A DNA stretch of 17,316 bases from UBA922 sp035438805 (GCA_035438805.1 DAORJA010000015.1:1-17316), one strand, 5' to 3'; positions 1 through 6,520 are shown, counted from the stretch's first letter. Made by a program: numbers and translations. The notes: generated from the letters alone by a model not told the origin.

Positions 1-6
1 ATAATG

Positions 7-80
7 TAGGCCTAGATGGACTCGAACCATCGACCCCAACGTTATAAGCGTTGTGCTCTAACCACCTGAGCTATAGGCCC
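7..80 (-). tRNA. tRNA-Ile (anticodon UAU)
   Basis: A complete cloverleaf reads on the minus strand from base 80 down to base 7. The 7-bp acceptor stem is GGGCCTA with TAGGCCT, including a G1-U72 wobble. The D stem is GCTC/GAGC, the anticodon stem CAACG/CGTTG with loop CTTATAA, the variable loop has 5 nt, and the T arm is GATGG-TTCGAGT-CCATC. The anticodon is UAU, which reads AUA. A37, A38, A73, U12-A23 and C4-G69 agree with isoleucine identity elements known from E. coli. The discriminator A is followed by CAT, so CCA is not encoded and must be added after transcription. Most bacteria read AUA with a CAU tRNA modified to lysidine, so a UAU tRNA is uncommon. Confidence 0.93.
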
Positions 81-108
81 ATTTGTTTAAATTTTAATGC
101 AGTCCTTT

Positions 109-164
109 AACCACCTGTCTGTCCGCCGAAGCCCGAAGGGCGTAGGAGGAAGCTATAGGCCCAT
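109..164 (-). repeat. Interrupted duplicate of the tRNA 5' end with a 33-nt palindromic insert
   Basis: Bases 60-82 inside and just beyond the tRNA recur 49 bp away, but in two pieces. AACCACCTG at 60-68 recurs at 109-117, and AGCTATAGGCCCAT at 69-82 recurs at 151-164. Between the two pieces lies a 33-nt insert (118-150). Most of it (122-150) can fold into an imperfect 13-position hairpin with three mismatches and a GAA loop. The copy therefore holds the acceptor 5' strand and part of the D arm, and no 3' half, so it cannot be a tRNA itself. It lies between the predicted tRNA promoter and the mature tRNA, so it should be part of the precursor's 5' leader. Confidence 0.8.
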
Positions 165-176
165 GTAAATGAATCC

Positions 177-205
177 ATACTAACAAAAAAAGGGGTTAAA
201 ATCAA
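177..205 (-). promoter_or_regulatory. Predicted promoter of the tRNA
   Basis: On the minus strand TTGATT (205-200) and TAGTAT (182-177) are 17 nt apart, a good match to a housekeeping sigma promoter. Transcription would start near base 170, giving a leader of about 90 nt before the mature tRNA 5' end at base 80. Confidence 0.5.
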
Positions 206-209
206 GCGC

Positions 210-238
210 TTGAGCAAAACAAGATTTTTGTGTATACT
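210..238 (+). promoter_or_regulatory. Predicted promoter of the HD-domain gene
   Basis: TTGAGC (210-215) and TATACT (233-238) are separated by 17 nt. The expected start of transcription (about 244-246) is almost on the ATG at 247, so the mRNA would be leaderless or nearly so. No Shine-Dalgarno is visible before the ATG. The -35 hexamer overlaps the perfect palindrome TCAAGCGCTTGA (202-213), which also overlaps the -35 of the divergent tRNA promoter. Confidence 0.6.
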
Positions 239-246
239 GTTCCCAT

Positions 247-972
247 ATGATTGATTCCAAACATACATTCATGGTATACAAGGCGAAGGAACTCATGAAA
301 TTATCGAAGGACCCTATTCATGACCTATCCCATGTAAAGCGTGTAGTCACCAATGTACAAAAAATTGCGCCCTCACTTAACCTTTCAAAAGAAGAGACCG
401 AAGCAATCGAGCTTGCTGCATGGTGGCATGATGTAGCTCGAGTACTCACAAAGCAGCCTTCATTCGTATGGATGGCGTGTATTGATGATGCAGTATCTGC
501 TCTCATGCTCTGTCTGCATAGTATTAGATATGGGTTCTGGAGGCAAAGTGGTGGCATCGCAACAAAATTAATCCTATCAAAAACATTTGCTACTGGAGCG
601 GTATTCACAAGACTACTCCTGTCTAAAAAAGAACGACTCATGATGCACGTATTAAAGGATGCAGACCAGCTCGATGTAATGAATGTAGAAAGACTTGCGC
701 TCGTGTGTGAGCTTTCAAAGACTTCAAAAAAATATTTCTGGGGACTGCAGTGTCTCATGCTCTACAATACTCGTGAATCAGCGCTAAAAATGAAAACTTC
801 AGTGGCAAATATGTATGTAGCTGAAGGAGTAGAATCAATTTACGTATGGATGTGCGAACACAGAAATGAACCCTCGTATGTAAATTTCTTTGGACAAGTG
901 TGGATCGATAATGCGATTGAAAAATTTGCAAAACTCCGACTGAAAGTTACAGCAGTAAAAGAAATTGCATAA
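247..972 (+). CDS. HD-domain metal-dependent phosphohydrolase
   Basis: This 241-residue protein carries the HD-superfamily signature. A histidine pair lies in the first helix (H25, H29 in IHDLSHVKRV), the defining His-Asp doublet is at 61-62 (AAWWHDVARV), a further His is at 91, and a downstream Asp lies in LKDADQLDVM (138-143). These residues bind one or two metal ions in family members, which hydrolyse nucleotides, cyclic nucleotides or other phosphate esters. The substrate cannot be told from the sequence. No second domain, signal peptide or membrane segment is seen. The gene stands alone, divergent from the tRNA, and is followed by its own terminator. The ATG at 247 is chosen because the predicted promoter sits directly before it. 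Many HD proteins of this size are uncharacterised, so only the fold and likely hydrolase activity are claimed. Confidence 0.85.
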   Translation: MIDSKHTFMVYKAKELMKLSKDPIHDLSHVKRVVTNVQKIAPSLNLSKEETEAIELAAWWHDVARVLTKQPSFVWMACIDDAVSALMLCLHSIRYGFWRQSGGIATKLILSKTFATGAVFTRLLLSKKERLMMHVLKDADQLDVMNVERLALVCELSKTSKKYFWGLQCLMLYNTRESALKMKTSVANMYVAEGVESIYVWMCEHRNEPSYVNFFGQVWIDNAIEKFAKLRLKVTAVKEIA

Positions 973-982
973 TATATATTAC

Positions 983-1010
983 AAAAGAAGCCGACAGCTT
1001 CTTTTTTGTT
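983..1010 (+). terminator. Intrinsic terminator of the HD-domain gene
   Basis: A 9-bp stem (AAAAGAAGC with GCTTCTTTT) with a 5-nt loop CGACA is followed by a T-rich run. It lies about 10 nt after the HD-domain stop codon. Confidence 0.85.
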
Positions 1011-1326
1011 TTAAAAAATATTACGTAACAATGAAAAAATCAAAATAATAAAAAAATTTTGAATCATTATTCAAAATATAATTATTTTCTAAAAAAAGTT
1101 ATTCACAGGTACAAACAAAAAAAGTGTATTTACTATTCAATAAAATACAAAAACAATCTATACTAATGTCAAAGGTCGTGTAATCTGCAAATTTATTTTT
1201 ACGTCAATGCTTGTCATGTAAAAAAATTTGCACCGTTGTATTTGTGTGACACTCTGGTGTGCACCATGGTCACATCATCATTAACAAATACATTCATCTT
1301 AATCTGAGAGGAGGTGTACAATAAGT
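1011..1326 (+). promoter_or_regulatory. AT-rich promoter and structured leader region of the basic protein
   Basis: No gene is seen in this 316-bp stretch. A TATACT -10 box lies at 1159-1164 with a weak -35 (TTCAAT, 1136-1141) 17 nt upstream, predicting a leader of about 155 nt. Two inverted repeats fall inside it. TGCAAATTT (1186-1194) pairs with AAATTTGCA (1224-1232). A nested hairpin is formed by TGTGAC (1245-1250) with GTCACA (1269-1274), enclosing TGGTG (1255-1259) with CACCA (1262-1266). A strong Shine-Dalgarno, AGGAGGTG (1309-1316), precedes the ATG at 1327 by 10 nt. The structure suggests control of mRNA stability or translation, but it matches no riboswitch class I recognise. Confidence 0.45.
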
Positions 1327-1449
1327 ATGCCAGCAAAAAGAAAAAAGGCAGCAAAGAAACGCGCTCCAGCTAAACGCAAAGCTACAAAGAAACGCGCTCC
1401 AGCTAAACGCAAAGCTGCTAAACGCAAAACTACCAAGAGAAAAAAGTAA
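1327..1449 (+). CDS. Small Lys/Arg/Ala-rich histone H1-like protein
   Basis: The 40-residue product starts MPAKRKKAAKKRAPAKRK and consists almost only of Lys, Arg, Ala, Pro and Thr. It contains two copies of an 11-residue unit (KKRAPAKRKAT-like). At the DNA level 32 nt are repeated perfectly (1352-1383 and 1385-1416, 33-nt offset). Composition resembles histone H1 C-terminal tails and the short AKRK-rich proteins of other bacteria, which bind nucleic acid through charge. A nucleoid or RNA-binding role is inferred, not shown. It has the best Shine-Dalgarno in the window (AGGAGGTG) and a terminator of its own, both of which suggest high expression. The spacer of 10 nt is slightly long, and no other start fits. 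It is too short for many gene callers. Confidence 0.85.
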   Translation: MPAKRKKAAKKRAPAKRKATKKRAPAKRKAAKRKTTKRKK

Positions 1450-1468
1450 TACTTTTTCTCTAAGTACA

Positions 1469-1496
1469 AAAAACTCCCTAGGGAGTTTTTTGTTTA
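1469..1496. terminator. Bidirectional intrinsic terminator
   Basis: A perfect palindrome centred on CTCCCTAGGGAG (1474-1485), flanked by A and T runs, forms a stem with a T tract on either strand. It can end both the basic-protein transcript from the left and the minus-strand operon that finishes with the EndoQ-like gene at 1511. Confidence 0.85.
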
Positions 1497-1510
1497 CAGT
1501 AAGTCTATAC

Positions 1511-2797
1511 CTATTCCAAGCCTAGTCGTGATTGTAGAGATAACCCTCGAGATTCATTTTCTTTAAAAACTTTTACCACCCCAAATTCCCCATCATACCC
1601 TGGTCGGATAAAAATATTTCCAATCCTCACACGTTCAATTGCACGTGCAATTGTCTCGTTTGTTACTTTTTGTATTTCATCAAGTGATGCATGAATCAGA
1701 ATATGAAACTCACTTCCCAAATGATTAATGAGTGACTCATATTCGCTCGTAACTTTTTTTGAAGATACGCCCATCTCATATACATCGGCAATAATTTCAG
1801 GCAGTGGGACTAATGAGGTGAATGGAATACGTTTTGTTTGTGCTGCATTGTTTCTTGCTTCATCAATCGTTCGATCTGCTAGTTCATGTACACGATATTC
1901 GACTCCAATCGTTACATTTTTTCCGCATACCGGACAGATTCCCTTTCTTTTTTTAGTTTCCTCAGGCGCGCAATAGAATCCACAATCACGATGTCCATCG
2001 TAATGATATTTACCTTCCTCAGGATAAAATTCAATTGTGCGTACAAACTTATTCTTATCTCCTTCTTCAATTACTCGCATGATTTCTGTGTACGTAACCT
2101 CACTCACGGAATTAAACTGTAGTACATTTGCTTCACGACCCAATTTTTGAAGACTATGAGCATCAGAATTTGAAATCAGGGTAATATTATCAAGATGACT
2201 CCATCGCCAATTCATAAGAGGATCACTTGAAAGACCTGTCTCAATAGCATGGATATGCGGGGTAAGATCTTCAAACGCGTCATTAAGCGAATTATAACCC
2301 CCTTTCGAGCCAAAAATACCAAACCATGGCGTCCAGGCATGTGCAGGGATCATTTTCATCCGTGGATCAATTTCAAGCATAAGCTCGAGAATCTGTTTTG
2401 ACGTAAGGCCGATAATAGGTCGACCATCTGAGCGGATATTAAATCCCCGATCTTCGAGAGTCTTATTAAATTTCTCGGTTACTTCAAGACTCGGTGAAAA
2501 AACAAGCAAATGAACACGACGCGTTTGATCGGCATGTTTTTTTATCGAAGCAATTTCTGTTCCAATAATAAACCTGGTCTTACTCTCATGGTTTTTAAGC
2601 TTATATACTCCCTCAGTATCTTCTATAAGCTCACTTTTCATGTGATCAAACCACTTCGGGTGTGTAAAATCACTGGTAGACACAATATCAATTCCTCGAA
2701 TTTCACAAGCTTTCGCGATTTTAGGCAATTCCAAATCCTTCGAGCATGCTCGTGAGTATTTTGAATGCGTATGAAGGTCAAGAATTTTCTGTATCAT
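1511..2797 (-). CDS. EndoQ-like PHP-domain endonuclease (deaminated-DNA repair)
   Basis: This 428-residue protein has an N-terminal PHP phosphoesterase domain. Candidate metal ligands are D7-H9-H11 in LDLHTHS, D43 and H46 in TSDFTH, E81 in GTEI, H96, H153, and D212/H214 in SNSDAH. A four-cysteine zinc ribbon follows (C272, C276, C288, C291), then a C-terminal region of about 120 residues. This order and length match the endonuclease Q family, first described in Thermococcales. That family nicks DNA on the 5' side of uracil, hypoxanthine, xanthine and abasic sites. The family is mainly archaeal with scattered bacterial members. It is the last gene of the minus-strand run, 32 nt after the DUF559 gene, and ends before the bidirectional terminator. 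PHP proteins of unknown function are the alternative, but the zinc ribbon favours EndoQ. Confidence 0.85.
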   Translation of the reverse strand: MIQKILDLHTHSKYSRACSKDLELPKIAKACEIRGIDIVSTSDFTHPKWFDHMKSELIEDTEGVYKLKNHESKTRFIIGTEIASIKKHADQTRRVHLLVFSPSLEVTEKFNKTLEDRGFNIRSDGRPIIGLTSKQILELMLEIDPRMKMIPAHAWTPWFGIFGSKGGYNSLNDAFEDLTPHIHAIETGLSSDPLMNWRWSHLDNITLISNSDAHSLQKLGREANVLQFNSVSEVTYTEIMRVIEEGDKNKFVRTIEFYPEEGKYHYDGHRDCGFYCAPEETKKRKGICPVCGKNVTIGVEYRVHELADRTIDEARNNAAQTKRIPFTSLVPLPEIIADVYEMGVSSKKVTSEYESLINHLGSEFHILIHASLDEIQKVTNETIARAIERVRIGNIFIRPGYDGEFGVVKVFKENESRGLSLQSRLGLE

Positions 2798-2829
2798 AAA
2801 AAATAGAACGTCGAGTGCTCCTTATATCA

Positions 2830-3186
2830 TTAAATAAGCGAAGATAAATGCAGACAAACATGAAAAATTTTGTCTACGGCTTTTTCCTGTTCATTCACAA
2901 CTTCTGAGTGACTAAATCGAATGATGGTATATCCTTGGGTGACAAGCCACATCTCTTTCTGCTTCCAATCTTCGTGGTCTTCTTTCTCCACTTCGACAAC
3001 TAACTTTAATTCGGGGCAGTAGAAATCGACCATAAATTTACCCAGCTCTATTTGGTGTTTGAATTTATATCTCAAATCACGCTTTTTGAGTTCTTGCCAT
3101 AGCATAAGAACTATTTCATTAGACAGAATAAAATCTTCGACAGAATTTTGTTGAAGCGTATGATTGTGATAAGAAATGTTATTCAT
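2830..3186 (-). CDS. DUF559 (Vsr-like) endonuclease-fold protein
   Basis: The 118-residue product shows the DUF559 pattern: LWQELKKRDLRYKFKHQ, then the PD-(D/E)xK-type core with the catalytic Asp in FMVDFYCPELKLVVEVE and a following Glu, and the closing QGYTIIRFSHSEV strand. Proteins of this family are related to very-short-patch repair and restriction nucleases. The usual Gly-Gly-Gln-His after the catalytic strand is replaced by KEDHED, so the active site is slightly unusual. A real Shine-Dalgarno, GGAGG, sits 4 nt before the ATG, which is rare in this window. The gene lies between citryl-CoA lyase (31-nt gap) and EndoQ (32-nt gap). Its DNA target is unknown, and a repair role is suggested only by its neighbour. 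Confidence 0.85.
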   Translation of the reverse strand: MNNISYHNHTLQQNSVEDFILSNEIVLMLWQELKKRDLRYKFKHQIELGKFMVDFYCPELKLVVEVEKEDHEDWKQKEMWLVTQGYTIIRFSHSEVVNEQEKAVDKIFHVCLHLSSLI

Positions 3187-3217
3187 AGTTCCTCCACTAC
3201 TACAGTATAACGTTTAT

Positions 3218-3940
3218 CTAAATATATTCTATATCACTCTCCTCGAGTCTTCGTATACCCACATCACCTATTTTCTCTTCGTAAATATGAGCCAATAGCC
3301 CTGGAATTCTACCAATCAAAAAAATCGCATTACCAAGTTCAACTGGAACTTTCATATCAAGAAGAATAGCGGCAATTGCTCCGTCGATATTAAGTGGGAG
3401 CAATTTTGAAGAAACTGCATTTAATTCTTTTTGAACAACACCTGCGAACTTACAATAGTTTCCCAAAATTTTTTGTTTCTTTGCAATATCAAAAAGTGTC
3501 ACAGAACGTGGATCAACTTTAGTAAAAACCTTATGGCCATATCCTGGTATTCTAACTTTTTTTTCTTTAAGTTCTTGTATCTTAGCTTTAATATCCTTAT
3601 TCTTAATATTGTCAGAAAAAAACTTCATCGCACCATCAACAGCCATTCCATGTCGTTCACCAAATCCAAGAATTCCTGCGGCAAGTGAGGCATGCACCGA
3701 ATTTCCCGCTGAAGTTGATACGCGCGCATTAAGAGCTGAGGAAGTACCTGGTCCATGATCAATTACACTGACAAATAATGCATTAAACATTATTTCCTCA
3801 GTCTTTTTTGGCAATCGTCCAAACAACAGAAAAAAAATAGTCGCAACAAATGATTGTTTTTTTACCAATGATTCAAGTGTTTTACCTCGTATAATCTCTT
3901 TGTCGTTTTCAATTTTTGTAATAGATGTTTTGAATTTCAT
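3218..3940 (-). CDS. Citryl-CoA lyase (short citrate synthase-family protein)
   Basis: The 240-residue protein corresponds to the citrate synthase homology region of ATP-citrate lyase rather than to full citrate synthase (about 370-430 residues). It would split citryl-CoA into acetyl-CoA and oxaloacetate. Candidate catalytic residues are H97 in GFGERHGMAVDGA, H136 in RIPGYGHKVFTKVDPR and D186 in LPLNIDGAIAA, with R211 in IGRIPG. At the position where citrate synthase and human ACLY have AHN/AHT, this protein has ALN (69-71). It starts 11 nt after the SucD-like gene, so the two are likely co-translated. A role in 2-methylcitrate or plain citrate synthesis is possible. The ACL-type partner subunits nearby favour citryl-CoA cleavage, or its reverse. 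Confidence 0.8.
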   Translation of the reverse strand: MKFKTSITKIENDKEIIRGKTLESLVKKQSFVATIFFLLFGRLPKKTEEIMFNALFVSVIDHGPGTSSALNARVSTSAGNSVHASLAAGILGFGERHGMAVDGAMKFFSDNIKNKDIKAKIQELKEKKVRIPGYGHKVFTKVDPRSVTLFDIAKKQKILGNYCKFAGVVQKELNAVSSKLLPLNIDGAIAAILLDMKVPVELGNAIFLIGRIPGLLAHIYEEKIGDVGIRRLEESDIEYI

Positions 3941-3951
3941 ACGTACGGATA

Positions 3952-4848
3952 TTAGGCAGATGGTTTAATTAATTCAACCAATTCTTCATAGGTGTTTGCA
4001 ATCATCACTCCAACTTCCTTAAGAGCTATCTCTTTTTCAAGAGCTCCTTTTCCTCGCTCTACAATTGCTCCAGCATGCCCCACATTCATTCCTTCAGGGA
4101 GGATACTCGCAAACTTCCCGCCAATATAGATCGCAAGCGGCTTGGTATACCCCTTTCTCTTGACCAAATCAACAATTTCAAATTCATATGATCCTCCATG
4201 TTCACCAAAAATAATCACTGCTTTTGTTTGAGTATCACCCTCAAACAATGCAAGCAAATCAGCGTAGGTAGTACCCATAAGCAAATCTCCTCCTACGTGC
4301 ACTGCACTACTCTGACCAAGCCCTGCTTTCCGTACCTGCCATGAGAGCTCATTGGTCATACCGCCTGAACGAGAGATAATTCCAACACTTCCTGGAGTAA
4401 AAATCTGATCTGCCTGCGCTTTTGGTCCGCCTACAACTCCAATTCGTCCAACTCCCGGAGTGATATACCCAAGCGAACTCGGTCCAATAATTCTAATATT
4501 CTTTTCTTTTGCAGCAGCAAGACAATACGCTGTATCCTTGATAGGAATACGCTCTACAATTGCATTAATCTGTGGAATTCCTGCTTCGATTGCTTCGAGT
4601 ATCGCAGCCTTCGCAGCAAATGGAGGAACAAAAACAGTAGTAACTGAAATATCACTATGCGCCGCAAGAGCTTCAGCAACATTATTAAATACAGGAACAC
4701 CATCTACCAATTCCCCTCCTTTGCCAGGACGAACGCCTCCAATCACGTTGGTTCCATATTCTCGCATTGCAGCTGATGCTTTCTGCCCTTCTTTTCCCGT
4801 AATCCCCTGTACCAAGACTTTTGTTGTAGATGTAATCAAAATGCCCAT
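3952..4848 (-). CDS. SucD-like CoA-binding subunit, probable citryl-CoA synthetase small subunit
   Basis: The 298 residues match the alpha subunit of succinyl-CoA/citryl-CoA synthetases. They comprise an N-terminal CoA-binding Rossmann domain (VQGITGKEG, 13-21), the SRSGGMTNE segment (159-167), GEHGG (215-219) and the phosphohistidine motif VGHAGAI with H258. Length agrees with SucD (about 290). In ACL-type enzymes this subunit carries the phosphoryl group from the ATP-grasp subunit to citrate. The gene is followed after 11 nt by citryl-CoA lyase and preceded after 40 nt by the TPM gene. The matching ATP-grasp gene lies 2 kb upstream (6942-8087) and has an ACL-type citrate domain, so citrate is the favoured substrate. 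Succinate remains an alternative, because this subunit alone does not discriminate. Confidence 0.82.
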   Translation of the reverse strand: MGILITSTTKVLVQGITGKEGQKASAAMREYGTNVIGGVRPGKGGELVDGVPVFNNVAEALAAHSDISVTTVFVPPFAAKAAILEAIEAGIPQINAIVERIPIKDTAYCLAAAKEKNIRIIGPSSLGYITPGVGRIGVVGGPKAQADQIFTPGSVGIISRSGGMTNELSWQVRKAGLGQSSAVHVGGDLLMGTTYADLLALFEGDTQTKAVIIFGEHGGSYEFEIVDLVKRKGYTKPLAIYIGGKFASILPEGMNVGHAGAIVERGKGALEKEIALKEVGVMIANTYEELVELIKPSA

Positions 4849-4888
4849 ATTTGTATTTTCTTTTAGCTATAATGTTTGTATTTTTGCA

Positions 4889-5827
4889 CTACCATCTTCC
4901 CGAAGATCCACCACCACCGGATGATCCACCACCGAACCCGCCAAAACTTCCACCACTATGTCCACCACCTGATGATCCACCAAAGCCAGTCCAAGGACCT
5001 CCACTACCCCCGGGCCTATTCTTACTATTTTTCTGAGCCTCTGCAGCTTTTTCTCTAAATTTTTTAAAACCTGGCAGACGAGAAACAGCCCAATCAAGCA
5101 CAGCACCAAACACACCCCCCAAAACTAATCCGATAAACAAACTTCCAATAAGAAGACCAAATAGTGAGCCGATTCCCGCACCTACAACCCCACCCGCAAC
5201 ATACGATTTGGTTTGAGAAAATACCATGAATAGCTGAGAAAAAATTACCCATATGATAAATCCAACAACCAGCAATATGATGGTCGCCATAATTCCACCA
5301 ACAGTATCATTCCCATATGTTGGTGCGGCCGCACTATACTCACCCTCGGTAGCCCCTACAATTGCAATAGTCGCTTCATCAATTCCTTTGCTGTAGTTAT
5401 TCTCTTTAAAGGCAGGAATAAGAATATCGTCGATAATCTGAGAAGATTCAATATCAGTGAGAGCTCCCTCAAGTCCATATCCTACTTCAATACGCACTTC
5501 TCGCTCATTGGGAGCAATCAGAAGCAATACTCCATTATCCTGCTTTGCTTTACCTATTCCCCAATATTCAAATAACCCAAGCGCATATTCTTCGATAGTA
5601 TAACTTTCTAATGAAGATACAGTAGCAACAGCAATTTCGCTTGTCGAAGTTGCTTCATACGCACTAAGACGCGCAGTGATGCGCGCCTCAGTAGTATCGT
5701 CAATAACATTAGCTTGATCTACGACAAAGCCAGTTGGTGCAGGGTATGTTGGAGCTGCATTGACAGAAGAAAGCCATGCGAAGGATAAGAAAATAATAAA
5801 TGCAAAAGCATATACAATCCGTCGCAT
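4889..5827 (-). CDS. TPM-domain (YgcG-type) membrane protein with Gly/Ser-rich tail
   Basis: The 312-residue protein begins with a signal peptide (MRRIVYAFAFIIFLSFAWLSSVNA, residues 1-24), followed by a TPM domain (about 28-160). The domain shows VVDQANVIDDTTEARI near its start and WGIGKAKQDNGVLLLIAP plus RIEVGYGLEGALTD in its middle. Two hydrophobic stretches follow (about 178-205 and 215-245). The C-terminal ~50 residues are Gly/Ser-rich and end in GSSGRW, as in many family members. TPM domains are linked to phosphatase activity in plants and to photosystem repair, but the bacterial role is unclear. The domain is predicted to lie outside the membrane. The gene follows lemA by 11 nt, a pairing seen in many bacteria. 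Confidence 0.88.
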   Translation of the reverse strand: MRRIVYAFAFIIFLSFAWLSSVNAAPTYPAPTGFVVDQANVIDDTTEARITARLSAYEATSTSEIAVATVSSLESYTIEEYALGLFEYWGIGKAKQDNGVLLLIAPNEREVRIEVGYGLEGALTDIESSQIIDDILIPAFKENNYSKGIDEATIAIVGATEGEYSAAAPTYGNDTVGGIMATIILLVVGFIIWVIFSQLFMVFSQTKSYVAGGVVGAGIGSLFGLLIGSLFIGLVLGGVFGAVLDWAVSRLPGFKKFREKAAEAQKNSKNRPGGSGGPWTGFGGSSGGGHSGGSFGGFGGGSSGGGGSSGRW

Positions 5828-5838
5828 AGAAGAATAGA

Positions 5839-6435
5839 TTATGAACCGATATTAAATTCAACTTTTGGAGCAGTATTTGCGCCTTCAGCTGCTTCAAATA
5901 ATAAACGTTCTTTATCAAATCCAAAGAGTGACACGAAGAATACACCAGGAATTCCTTTAGCCTTCACATTATACGTTCGTACCACGTCATTATAGCGCAT
6001 ACGCTCAGTTGCAATTCGATTTTCAGTTCCTTCAAGTGAAGTCTGAAGCGCCATAAAATTTTCATTCGACTTCAAAACTGGATAGTTTTCAGCCACTGCC
6101 ATCAAGCGAGTGAGTGCTGAAGACAATTCGCCTTGAGCTGCTTGAAACTTCTGAAATAATTCTGGATTTGAAAGTACTTCTGGAGTTACGGTTAATTGGC
6201 CTACCTTTGCGCGAGCATCTGCTACTCCCACAAATACAGCTTGCTCTTGTTTTGCAACACCCTGAACAGTAGCAACTAAATTAGGAACGAGATCATATCG
6301 TCTCTGATATTGGTTTTCTACCTGAGCCCATGCGGTCGAAACGTCTTCGTTCAAGCCGACAAATGAATTATAGGTTCCAACGAGCCACATTACGATGACT
6401 ACGAGGATTCCTCCCCCAATAAGCCATGACTTCAT
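5839..6435 (-). CDS. lemA: LemA family protein
   Basis: The 198 residues have one N-terminal membrane segment (about 4-22, LIGGGILVVIVMWLVGTYN). The LemA signature follows: FVGLNEDVSTAWAQVENQYQRRYDLVPNLV, then long helices and the C-terminal RMRYNDVVRTYNVKAKGIPG segment. Length is normal for the family (about 180-200). LemA is a cytoplasmic-membrane protein of unknown biochemical function, in most species found beside TPM-domain proteins, as here. This is probably the first gene of a six-gene minus-strand run ending at 1511. A predicted promoter lies 40 nt upstream and overlaps a perfect inverted repeat. No Shine-Dalgarno is seen. Confidence 0.92.
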   Translation of the reverse strand: MKSWLIGGGILVVIVMWLVGTYNSFVGLNEDVSTAWAQVENQYQRRYDLVPNLVATVQGVAKQEQAVFVGVADARAKVGQLTVTPEVLSNPELFQKFQAAQGELSSALTRLMAVAENYPVLKSNENFMALQTSLEGTENRIATERMRYNDVVRTYNVKAKGIPGVFFVSLFGFDKERLLFEAAEGANTAPKVEFNIGS

Positions 6436-6474
6436 ACGATGAAGATAAGAATAAATATATAAATACGTGCCTAT

Positions 6475-6504
6475 ATACTATCCTATCTTGGCAATTTTTG
6501 CCAA
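6475..6504 (-). promoter_or_regulatory. Predicted lemA promoter
   Basis: On the minus strand TTGGCA (6504-6499) and TAGTAT (6480-6475) are 18 nt apart. Transcription would start near 6468, giving a leader of about 33 nt. The -35 hexamer forms one arm of the inverted repeat at 6488-6504. Confidence 0.45.
6488..6504. promoter_or_regulatory. Inverted repeat TTGGCAA-N3-TTGCCAA, candidate operator
   Basis: A perfect 7-bp inverted repeat with a 3-nt spacer lies between the divergent lemA and speD genes. It overlaps the predicted lemA -35 region and is 17 nt upstream of the predicted speD -35. A repressor binding here could block lemA and influence speD. A terminator is an alternative reading, because the plus strand continues with TTTTT, but no plus-strand gene ends here. 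Confidence 0.45.
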
Positions 6505-6520
6505 TTTTTAAGGCTTAGTA

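Noticed and set aside
118..150. CRISPR repeat or rho-independent terminator for the tRNA leader
   Set aside because: The palindrome occurs once in the window, has no spacers and no T run on either side, so neither reading fits.
318..758. 146-residue minus-strand open frame opposite the HD-domain gene
   Set aside because: It lies wholly inside a gene with a clear HD motif and promoter, and shows no family features.
4460..4924. 154-residue plus-strand open frame
   Set aside because: It is antisense to the SucD-like gene, which has intact catalytic motifs, and has no family features.
4851..5115. Proline-rich and other open frames over the TPM gene's 3' end
   Set aside because: They are opposite or shifted readings of the Gly/Ser-rich tail codons of the TPM protein.
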